Shown in pieces: positions 26,823 through 34,690 of a stretch of 64,000 nucleotides of DNA. The notes beneath the pieces are model-generated. The model searched no databases. It worked only from the letters and a program-made list of their open reading frames with translations, and was not told the DNA's origin. Location: assembly GCA_030529825.1 (NCBI GenBank), contig JAUMWD010000006.1:50230-114229 (forward strand). The letters are read 5' to 3'. The translations under genes and the position numbers were made by a program. Within the stretch, counting starts at the first letter, position 1; every line of letters begins with the position of its first letter. This stretch comes from Bacillota bacterium. Its GTDB lineage: Bacteria > Bacillota > Clostridia > Oscillospirales > Oscillospiraceae.

Positions 26823-28235
26823 TTATTTTTCGTGACCGTAGAGGGCCCATGTATTGGAACTTTCTATCTCAACATCAACAAATTTTCCGATGAGTGCGGG
26901 GTCACCCTTGAGATGAACAAGGCGGCCGCCGTTGGTGCGGGAGGAGAGGTTGAATTCGGGCTTTCCCGTTTCGCCGTCAACCAATACGCGAAGAGTTTTT
27001 CCCTCATATTCGGCGTGCTTTTCGCCGCTGATTTTGTTTGCAACGGCCAGCAGCTTGTCAAAGCGTACCTGCTTGTCCTCACGGCTTGCGGCATCGGGCA
27101 TGGTGGCTGCGGGAGTGCCTACGCGCTTGGAGTAAATGAAGGTGAACATGGCATCATAGCGCACCTTTTCGCAGAGCCTGATCGTGTCCTCAAACTCCTC
27201 GTCGGTCTCTCCGGGGAAGCCCACGATAATGTCCGTGGTGATGACCAAATCGGGCATATAGCTGCGGGCAAGCTCCACCTGCTTGAGATACTTTGCGCTG
27301 TCGTAATGGCGGTTCATGGCCTTCAGCACCCTGTCATTGCCGCTTTGCACGGGAAGGTGCAGCTGGTGGGCGCATTTTTCGCACTCCGCCATGGTTTTGA
27401 AGAGCTTTTCCGTGGCATCCTTGGGATGGCTTGTCATAAAGCGGATGAGGAACTCACCGGGAATGTCGTTTATCATGCGGATGAGGTCGGCAAAGTCCAC
27501 ATTCAGGCCCAAATCCTTGCCGTAGGAATTGACATTCTGGCCCAGAAGGGTAATTTCCTTGTAGCCTGCCGCCACAAGCTCCCTTGCCTCGGCGACAATG
27601 TCCTCGGGCTTGCGGCTTCTCTCTCTGCCTCTCACATAGGGAACGATGCAGTAGGTGCAGAAATTGTTGCAGCCGTACATAATGGATAGCCATGCCTTCA
27701 CGCTGCCGTCGCGCTTAAGGGGAATGCCCTCGGCAACGGTGCCGTCGCAGGGCGAGGTTTCAAAAACTCTCTTTCTCTTTTTTGAGAACATGACCTGCTT
27801 TAAAAGCTCGGGGAAGCGCCACAGCTCATGAGGACCGAACACCATATCCACAATGGGATAGGACTTCCTGATTTTCTCCGCCATATGCTCCTGCTGCACC
27901 ATGCAGCCGCACACGGCGATTATCTGATTTGGCTTTGCCTTTTTGGCGTGGTTGAGCTGACCTACATTGCCCAAAACGCGCATCTCCGCGTGCTCGCGCA
28001 CGGCGCAGGTGTTTACAACGATGATGTCCGCCTCAAACTCGTTCATGGTGAAGCCGTAACCCATTTCCGCAAGATAGCCGCGGATTTTTTCGCTGTCCGC
28101 CTCGTTCTGCTGGCAGCCGTAGGTGTCCACCATGGCAAGGCGGGGCTTTTCGCCTAATTTTTCATTTATCTCCGCGCAGATTTTTTCCTGCTCGCGGATT
28201 TTTTCAATGCTGATTTCTTTTCTTTCGTATGCCAT
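26823..28235 (-). CDS. miaB: tRNA-2-methylthio-N6-dimethylallyladenosine synthase
   Basis: A radical-SAM methylthiotransferase that converts i6A37 to ms2i6A37 in tRNA. The 470-residue protein has the N-terminal MTTase domain with three Fe-S cysteines (TYGCQQNEAD, NTCAVREHAE, CGCMVQ), the radical-SAM motif GCNNFCTYCIVP near residue 190 and a C-terminal TRAM domain. The ATG at 28235 follows AAGGA; the earlier TTG in frame is not supported. It is the first gene of the minus-strand operon. miaA, whose product makes its substrate, is encoded on the opposite strand 2.2 kb away. Confidence 0.97.
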   Translation of the reverse strand: MAYERKEISIEKIREQEKICAEINEKLGEKPRLAMVDTYGCQQNEADSEKIRGYLAEMGYGFTMNEFEADIIVVNTCAVREHAEMRVLGNVGQLNHAKKAKPNQIIAVCGCMVQQEHMAEKIRKSYPIVDMVFGPHELWRFPELLKQVMFSKKRKRVFETSPCDGTVAEGIPLKRDGSVKAWLSIMYGCNNFCTYCIVPYVRGRERSRKPEDIVAEARELVAAGYKEITLLGQNVNSYGKDLGLNVDFADLIRMINDIPGEFLIRFMTSHPKDATEKLFKTMAECEKCAHQLHLPVQSGNDRVLKAMNRHYDSAKYLKQVELARSYMPDLVITTDIIVGFPGETDEEFEDTIRLCEKVRYDAMFTFIYSKRVGTPAATMPDAASREDKQVRFDKLLAVANKISGEKHAEYEGKTLRVLVDGETGKPEFNLSSRTNGGRLVHLKGDPALIGKFVDVEIESSNTWALYGHEK

Positions 28236-28272
28236 TTTCAAAATCCTTCGTATGGTGATAAAAATACAGTTT

Positions 28273-28302
28273 ATCTTACCATAAAACGGGTGGAATTTTC
28301 AA
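28273..28302 (-). promoter_or_regulatory. Promoter of the miaB-mutS operon
   Basis: Minus strand TTGAAA (28302-28297), an 18-bp spacer and TAAGAT (28278-28273), with TG at the extended -10 position. It lies 11 bp from the -10 box of the divergent mutL promoter. Confidence 0.6.
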
Positions 28303-28313
28303 CACAAATAATG

Positions 28314-28319
28314 TATAAT
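28314..28319 (+). promoter_or_regulatory. -10 box of the mutL-miaA-hfq promoter
   Basis: A consensus TATAAT, preceded by TG. The -35 region is weak, and overlaps the miaB promoter. A start near 28326 would place the whole hairpin repeat in the mutL 5' UTR. Confidence 0.5.
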
Positions 28320-28332
28320 GAGTTGATTTAAT

Positions 28333-28434
28333 CAGCCTCCCCTTGAGGGGAGGTGCCGAAGGACAACGAAACGAAAGGGCGATACGCCCTTCAGTTGCTG
28401 CGCGACAGCTCCCCTTTAGGGGAGTCAAAGAGGT
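28333..28434 (+). repeat. Interspersed hairpin repeat, full copy, upstream of mutL
   Basis: A 102-bp element of three nested hairpins: CCTCCCC/GGGGAGG (28336-28353), AAGGGCG/CGCCCTT near 28375-28391, and CTCCCC/GGGGAG (28409-28424). It ends in CAAAGAGGT, which serves as the mutL ribosome site. The right 45 bp recur before miaA (30386-30434). Confidence 0.8.
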
Positions 28435-28442
28435 AATTGAAC

Positions 28443-30380
28443 ATGACAAAGATAAATATACTTTCTCCCCTGCTTGCGGATATGATTGCCGCAGGTGAGG
28501 TTGTGGAGCGTCCCGCCTCCGTCATAAAGGAGCTCATGGAAAACAGCTTCGATGCAGGCGCAAAAAAGGTCACCGTTGAATTTAACCGCGGCGGCGCACC
28601 CTATATCCGCGTCACCGATGACGGCTGCGGCATGAGCCCCGAGGATGCGGGCATTGCTTTCATGCGCCATGCCACCAGCAAGCTGCATGACGAAAAGGGC
28701 CTTGAGGCCATCGGCACCATGGGCTTCCGCGGTGAGGCTCTTGCGGCAATCTCCGCCGTCTCGAAAATCGAGCTTGTAACCCGCGAAAAGGGCGCAGGCG
28801 AGGGAACCCGCGTCACCGTTCAGGCGGGAGACATCGTGGATATGGGGCCCTGCGGCTGCCCCGAGGGAACGAGCATCACCATCCGGGACATTTTCTTCAA
28901 CACTCCCGCAAGACTCAAGTTCCTGAAATCCGACAGAGCAGAAGCCTCTGCCTGTATCGCCGCCGCCCTGCGCTGTGCTTTGGGAAGGCCCGAGGCCTCC
29001 GTCAAGTGCATCCGTGACGGTGAAGAGGAATTTTTCACCCCCGGTGACGGCAGAACGGATTCCGCAGTCTATTCCCTTTTAGGCAGAGATATTGCCAACA
29101 CTCTCCTTCCCTGCAAGGGCGGCAGCGAGGGCATTTCCGCCGAGGGCTTCGTTTCCTCTCCCTCCGCAGGCCGCGGCAGCCGCGCACAGCAGTATTTCTT
29201 CTGCAACGGAAGATTCATTAAGTCCGCACTGCTTCAGGCCGCCGTGGAGCAGGCATATAAAAACACACTTTTAGTGGGCAGATTTCCTGCCTGCGTCATA
29301 TATCTTTCCCTGAGCTGCGGCTCTGTTGATGTGAATGTTCACCCTGCAAAAACCGAGGTGAAATTCTCCGACGAAAAGAAGGTTTTCGACCTTGTTTATC
29401 AGACGGTGAAGGCCACCCTCGAGGGCGAAAGCAAGCCTGTGGAAATAAGCCTTTCCCCGAGCACGAAAAAGGCGGTTGCGGAGCCTAAACCCGATTTCTT
29501 CAAGACCATGCCCGCAAAGGATTATGCAAAGGCGGCAGAGAAATCGTCAGGCGTTTCCTCCTTCCGTTCACCGGCTCCCGCGGTGAGCTATACCCACTCT
29601 GCGCCCGCCTATGCTCCTGCCCCTGTCAAACCCGCTTCAGCGCCCATTGCAAGGCCTGCCGCAGCCGCCGTAAGCCCTTGTGAGCCTGTCAGGCAGAATG
29701 TGCCGAACTATTTTGACACATTTGGAAATATGTCTCAAAAAGTCGAAAAAAGCCTTGAAATTCCAAGAAAAACTGTTGAAAACTCGGTTGAAAGTGTGGA
29801 AAAACCCACAGCTCCCGCACACCGTGTAATAGGCGAAGCGCTGAACACCTACATACTGGTTGAAATGGGCGATGAGCTGCTTCTAATTGACAAGCACGCG
29901 GCTCACGAGCGCATGATTTTTGACCGTCTGAAGGCCCGGGAACGGGAGATTATGAGCCAGACTCTGCTGGACCCCGTTATCATAAAGCCCTCTGCCGAGG
30001 ACGCGGAAATTATTGAGACAAGGCGCGAGCTCTTCAGCTCTCTGGGCTTTGAAATCGAGGCCTACGGCATCAGCGATTACGCGGTGCGCTCTCTGCCCGA
30101 TGACATGGATGTTTCAGAGGCCGCAGCAGCTCTTGAGGAAATATGCGAGAAGCTGAAAAAGGGTACGGTTTTGAGTGCCGATTCCGCCCGTGATGAAATT
30201 CTGCACACCGTTGCCTGCAAGGCCGCCATCAAGGCGGGAAAGCGTCACGACACGGCAGAGCTTCAGCGCATAGCCGACGCCGTTGCGGCAGGCGAGGTCA
30301 AATACTGCCCCCACGGCAGACCGGTTTCCGTTTCGCTGACGAAGAAGGAATTAGACAAATTCTTCAGCCGCATTGTATAA
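28443..30380 (+). CDS. mutL: DNA mismatch repair protein MutL
   Basis: A GHKL ATPase that couples MutS to repair; Firmicute MutL also nicks DNA. The 645-residue product has the N-terminal ATPase motifs ELMENSFDAGA near residue 30, DDGCGM near 60, RHATSKL near 80 and GFRGEAL near 95. A Pro/Ala/Ser-rich linker spans about 350-455. The C-terminal dimer domain has the endonuclease motif DKHAAHERMIF near 483 and the CPHGRP block near 623, so it is probably an active nuclease. The start at ATG 28443 uses AGAGGT 8 bases upstream, contributed by the repeat element; an upstream TTG is not needed. Confidence 0.97.
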   Translation: MTKINILSPLLADMIAAGEVVERPASVIKELMENSFDAGAKKVTVEFNRGGAPYIRVTDDGCGMSPEDAGIAFMRHATSKLHDEKGLEAIGTMGFRGEALAAISAVSKIELVTREKGAGEGTRVTVQAGDIVDMGPCGCPEGTSITIRDIFFNTPARLKFLKSDRAEASACIAAALRCALGRPEASVKCIRDGEEEFFTPGDGRTDSAVYSLLGRDIANTLLPCKGGSEGISAEGFVSSPSAGRGSRAQQYFFCNGRFIKSALLQAAVEQAYKNTLLVGRFPACVIYLSLSCGSVDVNVHPAKTEVKFSDEKKVFDLVYQTVKATLEGESKPVEISLSPSTKKAVAEPKPDFFKTMPAKDYAKAAEKSSGVSSFRSPAPAVSYTHSAPAYAPAPVKPASAPIARPAAAAVSPCEPVRQNVPNYFDTFGNMSQKVEKSLEIPRKTVENSVESVEKPTAPAHRVIGEALNTYILVEMGDELLLIDKHAAHERMIFDRLKAREREIMSQTLLDPVIIKPSAEDAEIIETRRELFSSLGFEIEAYGISDYAVRSLPDDMDVSEAAAALEEICEKLKKGTVLSADSARDEILHTVACKAAIKAGKRHDTAELQRIADAVAAGEVKYCPHGRPVSVSLTKKELDKFFSRIV

Positions 30381-30385
30381 AAATC

Positions 30386-30434
30386 ACCCTTCAGCCGCCG
30401 GGCGGCAGCTCCCCTCAAGGGGAGCCAAAGAGGT
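30386..30434 (+). repeat. Interspersed hairpin repeat, partial copy, upstream of miaA
   Basis: This partial copy keeps CACCCTTCAG, GCCGCC/GGCGGC, CAGCTCCCCT/AGGGGAG and the terminal CAAAGAGGTA. It begins 5 bp after the mutL stop. Its last bases form the miaA ribosome site, 5 bases from the ATG. Confidence 0.8.
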
Positions 30435-30439
30435 ATTTT

Positions 30440-31390
30440 ATGATTGAAAACACTCCGAAAATCGTTGTAATTACAGGCCCCACAGCCACGGGAAAAACCA
30501 AGCTCTCCGTGGCGCTGGCAAAGGAGTTTGACGGTGAAATCGTCTCCGCCGACTCCATGCAGATTTACCGCCGCATGGACATCGGCACCGCCAAGGTCAC
30601 CCCCGAGGAGGCAGAGGGAATTCCCCACCACATGGTGGATATCGCCGAGCCGAATGAGGCCTATTCCGTTGCACGCTATGTGGCGGAGGCAAGCGCCGCC
30701 GTTGAGGACATTCTTTCACGGGGAAAGCTCCCCATTGTTGTGGGCGGCACCAATCTTTATATCGACTCTCTCATCTCCGGACGGGACTTTGCGGACAATG
30801 AGGAGGACAACTCTCTCCGCAGGGAAATCGACAGAGAATATGAGGAAACGGGCGGCGAAAAAATGCTGGAAATTCTTCGGGAATTTGACCCGGAGAGGGC
30901 ATCGAAGCTGCATCCCGCAGACCGTCGCCGCATTGTCCGCGCCATTGAAATTTTCCGTCTCACGGGAAAGACCATAACACAGCATGACCTTGAAACTCAA
31001 GCCCTTCCGCCCCGCTATGAGGCGGCCATGCTCGCCCTTGATTTTGAGGACAGAGCCGACCTTTACGCCCGCATTGACAAGCGTGTGGACATCATGGCAG
31101 AGCAGGGGCTTTTTGAGGAGGTCAAGGCTCTTCTTGAGGAGGGAATTCCCGAAAGCTCCACCGCCATGCAGGCCATCGGCTATAAGGAGCCCGCGGCATT
31201 TTTCCGGGGCGAAATCACCAAAGATGAAGCCCTGGAGCTCATAAAAAGAGAAAGCCGCCGCTACGCAAAGCGGCAGCTCACATGGCTTCGCAGAAACGAA
31301 AAGCTCTTCTGGATTCGTCACAAGGCCCAGCCCGATTTTAATGAGGCGCGACGGCTTTCGACGGAATATTTGCACAGCTTCGGCTTATGA
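30440..31390 (+). CDS. miaA: tRNA dimethylallyltransferase
   Basis: Adds the dimethylallyl group to A37 of tRNAs reading UNN codons, making the substrate of MiaB. The 316-residue protein has the P-loop [18 protein letters not shown] near residues 11-28, the [15 protein letters not shown] block near 35-50, VGGTNLYI near 100 and the QAIGYKE block near 242. Length is normal. The ATG at 30440 has AGAGGT 5 bases upstream, part of the repeat. It is followed 44 bp later by hfq, as in many bacteria. Confidence 0.97.
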   Translation: MIENTPKIVVITGPTATGKTKLSVALAKEFDGEIVSADSMQIYRRMDIGTAKVTPEEAEGIPHHMVDIAEPNEAYSVARYVAEASAAVEDILSRGKLPIVVGGTNLYIDSLISGRDFADNEEDNSLRREIDREYEETGGEKMLEILREFDPERASKLHPADRRRIVRAIEIFRLTGKTITQHDLETQALPPRYEAAMLALDFEDRADLYARIDKRVDIMAEQGLFEEVKALLEEGIPESSTAMQAIGYKEPAAFFRGEITKDEALELIKRESRRYAKRQLTWLRRNEKLFWIRHKAQPDFNEARRLSTEYLHSFGL

Positions 31391-31417
31391 TAATATTCGC
31401 CCAAGAGGCGAATATTA
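31391..31417 (+). promoter_or_regulatory. Perfect inverted repeat between miaA and hfq
   Basis: An 11-bp perfect stem (31391-31401 with 31407-31417) with loop CAAGA, starting directly after the miaA stop and ending 18 bp before the hfq ATG. There is no T run. It could be an RNA hairpin affecting processing or hfq translation, or a DNA-binding site. Confidence 0.6.
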
Positions 31418-31434
31418 CATACAGAGGTGCAAAT

Positions 31435-31659
31435 ATGCAAAAGACACAGAATTTCCAGGACGCGTTTCTCAATCAGGTACGCAAGGACAAGGTAACTCTC
31501 ACGGTTTTCCTCATGAACGGCTTTCAGCTCCACGGGATAATCCGGGGCTTTGACGGCTTCACGGTGCTGCTGGACACCGATGGAAAGCAGCAGCTCATTT
31601 ACAAGCACGCCATATCCACAATCATCCCTCCGAAGCCCGTTTCCGTTGACGCCGACTGA
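31435..31659 (+). CDS. hfq: RNA chaperone Hfq
   Basis: A hexameric Sm-like protein that helps small RNAs pair with mRNAs. The 74-residue product has the Sm1 region ([33 protein letters not shown]) and the Sm2 YKHAIS motif near residue 58. It is short, without the long tail seen in Proteobacteria. The start is ATG 31435, with AGAGGTG upstream. The in-frame ATG at 31387 would lie across the hairpin and is not used. Its stop overlaps the next start by one base (TGATG). Confidence 0.95.
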   Translation: MQKTQNFQDAFLNQVRKDKVTLTVFLMNGFQLHGIIRGFDGFTVLLDTDGKQQLIYKHAISTIIPPKPVSVDAD

Positions 31660-32621
31660 TGAAGGGCGGTGCTTATCTGAGGCTTACGGCATCGGTAATT
31701 TTTGTGGCCTTTGGTCTGTGGCTGGGCGCGGGAATTTTTCTTGAGGCTGAGGAAAAGCAGAGCACCGTAACCGCCGAGGCCGTAAGCATCAGCGACGAAA
31801 AAAGCCTCGCGGGCATTATTGTCCGCGAGGAAAAACCGCTTTATGCCGAGGGTGATGTTTTTATCCTTCCCGACGAGGGCCAATGGCTCTCCGGCGGCGA
31901 TGCCGTTGCGGTGAGCCGTGACGCCGCCAAGTCATATTTTGACTATCTTTCCGCCACGGAAAAGCGCTGTGGCGCAGACACCGTCCATGAGGCGATCTGC
32001 GCGGTTTCACTGTCGAAAAACCGCGAAAAGCAGCGCCTTGCCGCAGAGCGCGGAGCAGAACTTCTCTTCGGCGAAGAGGAGGAAGAAAACGAGCATATCC
32101 CTCTTCCGAGAGCGCTTGTCCCCACGGATTGTGCGGGGCGCTTTTCCCGCTTTTGCGACGGTTTTGAAGGGCTCGGAACACACGATGATTTTTCCTCCGC
32201 AGGCGGAAAAATTCCCGAGACCTGCATAGGTAAAATCGTGTACGGCGACTGCTGGTTTTTCGTCGCCGATGCAGACAGCGAAATAACCGAAAAGCTCTGT
32301 GTGGGCATGAGCGTCACCCTTGACGGATACCCAGCAGAGGTAGAAGAATTCTTCGGCGGAAAAATCATTTTCCGCCTGCGCAGAGGCCTTGAGGCCCATC
32401 TTACGGACAGAGAAAAAACACTCACTCTCGTCTTCAGCAGCTATGAGGGGATTTCCGTTCCCTGCAGCGCGGTTTTCGGAGAAGACGGGAATACCTACAT
32501 ACGGATTTTACACGCCGGCGAAGCAGAAAAATTGCCGGTGGAGCTTATATACAGCGACGGAGAGCACTGCCTTGTGCAGGGCGACGGACTTATCCCCGGA
32601 GCGCAGCTTCTCCTGCCGTGA
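31659..32621 (+). CDS. HlyD-like membrane-anchored protein
   Basis: A 320-residue protein with one N-terminal membrane segment (residues 7-30), a central helical region and a C-terminal beta-barrel-like region, resembling the membrane-fusion-protein/HlyD type found upstream of sepF in many Clostridia. No transport partner is adjacent. Translation is coupled to hfq by a one-base overlap of stop and start. It lies 30 bp before yggS and thus at the head of a cell-division cluster; a role in envelope or division is inferred from position only. Confidence 0.7.
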   Translation: MKGGAYLRLTASVIFVAFGLWLGAGIFLEAEEKQSTVTAEAVSISDEKSLAGIIVREEKPLYAEGDVFILPDEGQWLSGGDAVAVSRDAAKSYFDYLSATEKRCGADTVHEAICAVSLSKNREKQRLAAERGAELLFGEEEEENEHIPLPRALVPTDCAGRFSRFCDGFEGLGTHDDFSSAGGKIPETCIGKIVYGDCWFFVADADSEITEKLCVGMSVTLDGYPAEVEEFFGGKIIFRLRRGLEAHLTDREKTLTLVFSSYEGISVPCSAVFGEDGNTYIRILHAGEAEKLPVELIYSDGEHCLVQGDGLIPGAQLLLP

Positions 32622-32651
32622 AAAATTTACGAAAGCAGGGTTTACAGAGTA

Positions 32652-33377
32652 ATGAGCATTGCCGATAATGTACTGCAGGTAAAGAAAAATATTGAGGCTG
32701 CGGCCCTTGCCTGCGGCAGAAATCCCGGAGATATAATTCTCGTGGGTGCCACTAAAATGAACGACGCGGCCAGAGTCCGTGAGGCCATTGCCGCAGGGCT
32801 TGAATACTGCGGCGAAAACCGTGTTCAGGAGTTGGTGGAGAAAAACGGTCAGGGCGCCTATGAGGGAAGCCATCTCCATTTCATCGGTCACCTGCAGAAG
32901 AACAAGGTCAAATTCCTTGTAGGTACCGTTGAGCTCATTCACTCCGTCCACAGCGTTGAATTAGCCGCGGAGATAAACAAAAGAGCCGCCGCCCTCGGCA
33001 TCGTTCAGGATATTCTACTGGAGGTGAACATCGGCGGCGAGGAGGCCAAAAGCGGCTTTGCCCCCGAGGAGCTGAAAAACGCTCTGAAGGAAATCGCCCA
33101 TATGAGCAGCATAAGAGTCTGCGGTCTCATGGCAATTCCGCCTGTTTGCAGCAATTCCGAGGAAAATCGACATTATTTTTCCCAAATGCGCCAGCTTTAT
33201 ATTGACATTGAGAAAGATAAAAAATATAATAATGTCATTATGGGTATATTGTCCATGGGCATGAGCGCCGACTACGAAGTCGCTATATCCGAGGGCGCGA
33301 ACATGGTTCGCGTTGGCACCGGTATTTTCGGTGCAAGGGATTACGGCGCCGCCGCAGGGAATGCGGACGCCCGCTAA
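32652..33377 (+). CDS. yggS: YggS-family PLP homeostasis protein
   Basis: A single-domain alanine-racemase-fold protein that binds pyridoxal phosphate and balances the cell's B6 pool. The 241-residue length is normal. The PLP-lysine strand reads ILVGATKMND near residue 30, followed by ENRVQEL near 57, HFIGHLQKNK near 76-85 and the C-terminal SMGMSADYEVAISEGANMVRVGTGIFG block that binds the phosphate. It is located directly upstream of sepF, the classic Firmicute arrangement. Confidence 0.95.
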   Translation: MSIADNVLQVKKNIEAAALACGRNPGDIILVGATKMNDAARVREAIAAGLEYCGENRVQELVEKNGQGAYEGSHLHFIGHLQKNKVKFLVGTVELIHSVHSVELAAEINKRAAALGIVQDILLEVNIGGEEAKSGFAPEELKNALKEIAHMSSIRVCGLMAIPPVCSNSEENRHYFSQMRQLYIDIEKDKKYNNVIMGILSMGMSADYEVAISEGANMVRVGTGIFGARDYGAAAGNADAR

Positions 33378-33397
33378 TATCGCAGGAGGATTCTCTA

Positions 33398-33916
33398 ATG
33401 GCAAGCTTTTTAAAGAATTTCAAGAATTTAACCAAGCCCTTCGTTGACGACGAAGATTACATTGAAGGCGACGAGGAAGAGTACGAGGAAGAAGAATACG
33501 AGGAAGACCCGGAAGAAGAAGTTTACGAGGAGCCCACTCCCAGAGCCGGCTTCGGCAAGCGCAGTCCCGCACCCAAGGCAAAGGAATACTACCGGGATTA
33601 CAGCGAGCCCCGCAAGACTCCCGCACCCAGAGCAAGTCGTCCCGAGGTTCATACCTATGCTCCCGCCTCCTTTGACGAGGTAAAGGAAATTGCACAGAAT
33701 CTTCTTGAGCACCGTGCGGTCATCCTCAATCTTGAAGACACCGACCCTGACGACACTGCCCGTCTCCTGGACTTCATGAGTGGCGTTGCCTTTGCTCTTG
33801 ACGGTCAGATTCGCCGCATCGCAAAGAAGGTTTATGCCTTTGCTCCCGCAGGTGTTGACTTCATCGGCTTCTCCGTTGACGACGGCGATGTTGAGAACGA
33901 CGACCTGTACATCTAA
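33398..33916 (+). CDS. sepF: Cell division protein SepF
   Basis: SepF binds the FtsZ C-terminus and the membrane, and shapes the division ring. The 172-residue protein starts with an amphipathic helix (MASFLKNFKNLTKPF), followed by a very acidic linker (residues 18-45), an Arg/Pro-rich linker and the conserved globular domain from about residue 83 (SFDEVKEIAQNLLEHRAVILNLED), with GVAFALDG and PAGVDF near the end. AGGAGG precedes the ATG. It is followed after about 100 bp by divIVA. Confidence 0.95.
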   Translation: MASFLKNFKNLTKPFVDDEDYIEGDEEEYEEEEYEEDPEEEVYEEPTPRAGFGKRSPAPKAKEYYRDYSEPRKTPAPRASRPEVHTYAPASFDEVKEIAQNLLEHRAVILNLEDTDPDDTARLLDFMSGVAFALDGQIRRIAKKVYAFAPAGVDFIGFSVDDGDVENDDLYI

Positions 33917-34018
33917 TTTCATCAGCAGAAGCACAAGTAAGTAAATATATAAAACACTCCACAGCCGGAGCACAGAGCGAGGTCTTTCGCTCCGGGTTCA
34001 GGCGGAAAGGAAAAAGAT

Positions 34019-34597
34019 ATGATTACTCCTCAGGAAATTCGCGGAAAAGGTTTCGAAACCGTCCTTTTCAAGGGCTACGAAATGGGCGCAGTTGACGATT
34101 ACATGGACACTCTGGCAAACGAAGTCGCTGCTCTTCAGACCGAGATTGTCACCCTCAAGACCAAGATGAAGGTTCTTGTGGACAAGATCGAAGAGTACCG
34201 CAGCAGCCAGGATGCAATCTCCCTGACCATGGTTCAGGCTCAGCAGATCAGCGCCCAGACCGAGAGCGACGCACGCGCACGCGCAGCGGGCATTATTGCC
34301 GAGGCTGAAGCCAAGGCTGCAGCAGCCATCAGTGACATTGATGACCGTATCGCTCTGGAAGAGGTGCGCCTGCAGGAGGCAAAGCTCTCCACTGCCAAGT
34401 TCTTCGACTCCGTCCGCGCACTCTGCAAGGGTCAGCTTGCAAACATGGATGCACTGGGTATGGGCGTAAAGCCCGTTGCCGGTGATGATGCAATGCGAAT
34501 ACAGGCTGCCGAAGCTACCGGCGCAAATGCCGCACCCGCAGCCGCTTCTTTTGATTCCGACAGCACTCAGGTTTTTTCCTTCACCAAGGAGAACTGA
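34019..34597 (+). CDS. divIVA: DivIVA-domain protein
   Basis: A coiled-coil protein that binds curved membrane at poles and septa and recruits division, growth or sporulation factors. The 192-residue product has the N-terminal lipid-binding domain (ITPQEIRGKGFETVLFKGYE, then VDDYMDTLANE) and a coiled coil from about residue 30 to 125, and an Ala-rich C-terminus. An AAGGAAAA site precedes the ATG. The upstream gap (33917-34018) contains a GAGCGA/TCGCTC inverted repeat. A yggT/ylmH pair often found here in Firmicutes is missing. Confidence 0.93.
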   Translation: MITPQEIRGKGFETVLFKGYEMGAVDDYMDTLANEVAALQTEIVTLKTKMKVLVDKIEEYRSSQDAISLTMVQAQQISAQTESDARARAAGIIAEAEAKAAAAISDIDDRIALEEVRLQEAKLSTAKFFDSVRALCKGQLANMDALGMGVKPVAGDDAMRIQAAEATGANAAPAAASFDSDSTQVFSFTKEN

Positions 34598-34621
34598 TTT
34601 TCCCATCGGACACAATCTGAA

Positions 34622-34652
34622 GCAGAAAGGCGTGCATTGCACGCCTTTCTGC
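34622..34652 (+). other. Long perfect hairpin between divIVA and ileS
   Basis: A 15-bp palindromic stem around 34637 (34622-34636 with 34638-34652) without a T run. It may act as an mRNA processing or stability element within the operon, or as a weak terminator. No T-box elements surround it. Confidence 0.6.
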
Positions 34653-34690
34653 ATTGTATCAAATCACCGTTAAAGGAGAAAAACGCAACC

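Noticed and set aside
34598..34690. T-box riboswitch before ileS
   Set aside because: The gap is too short and has neither the T-box sequence nor a specifier loop or terminator.
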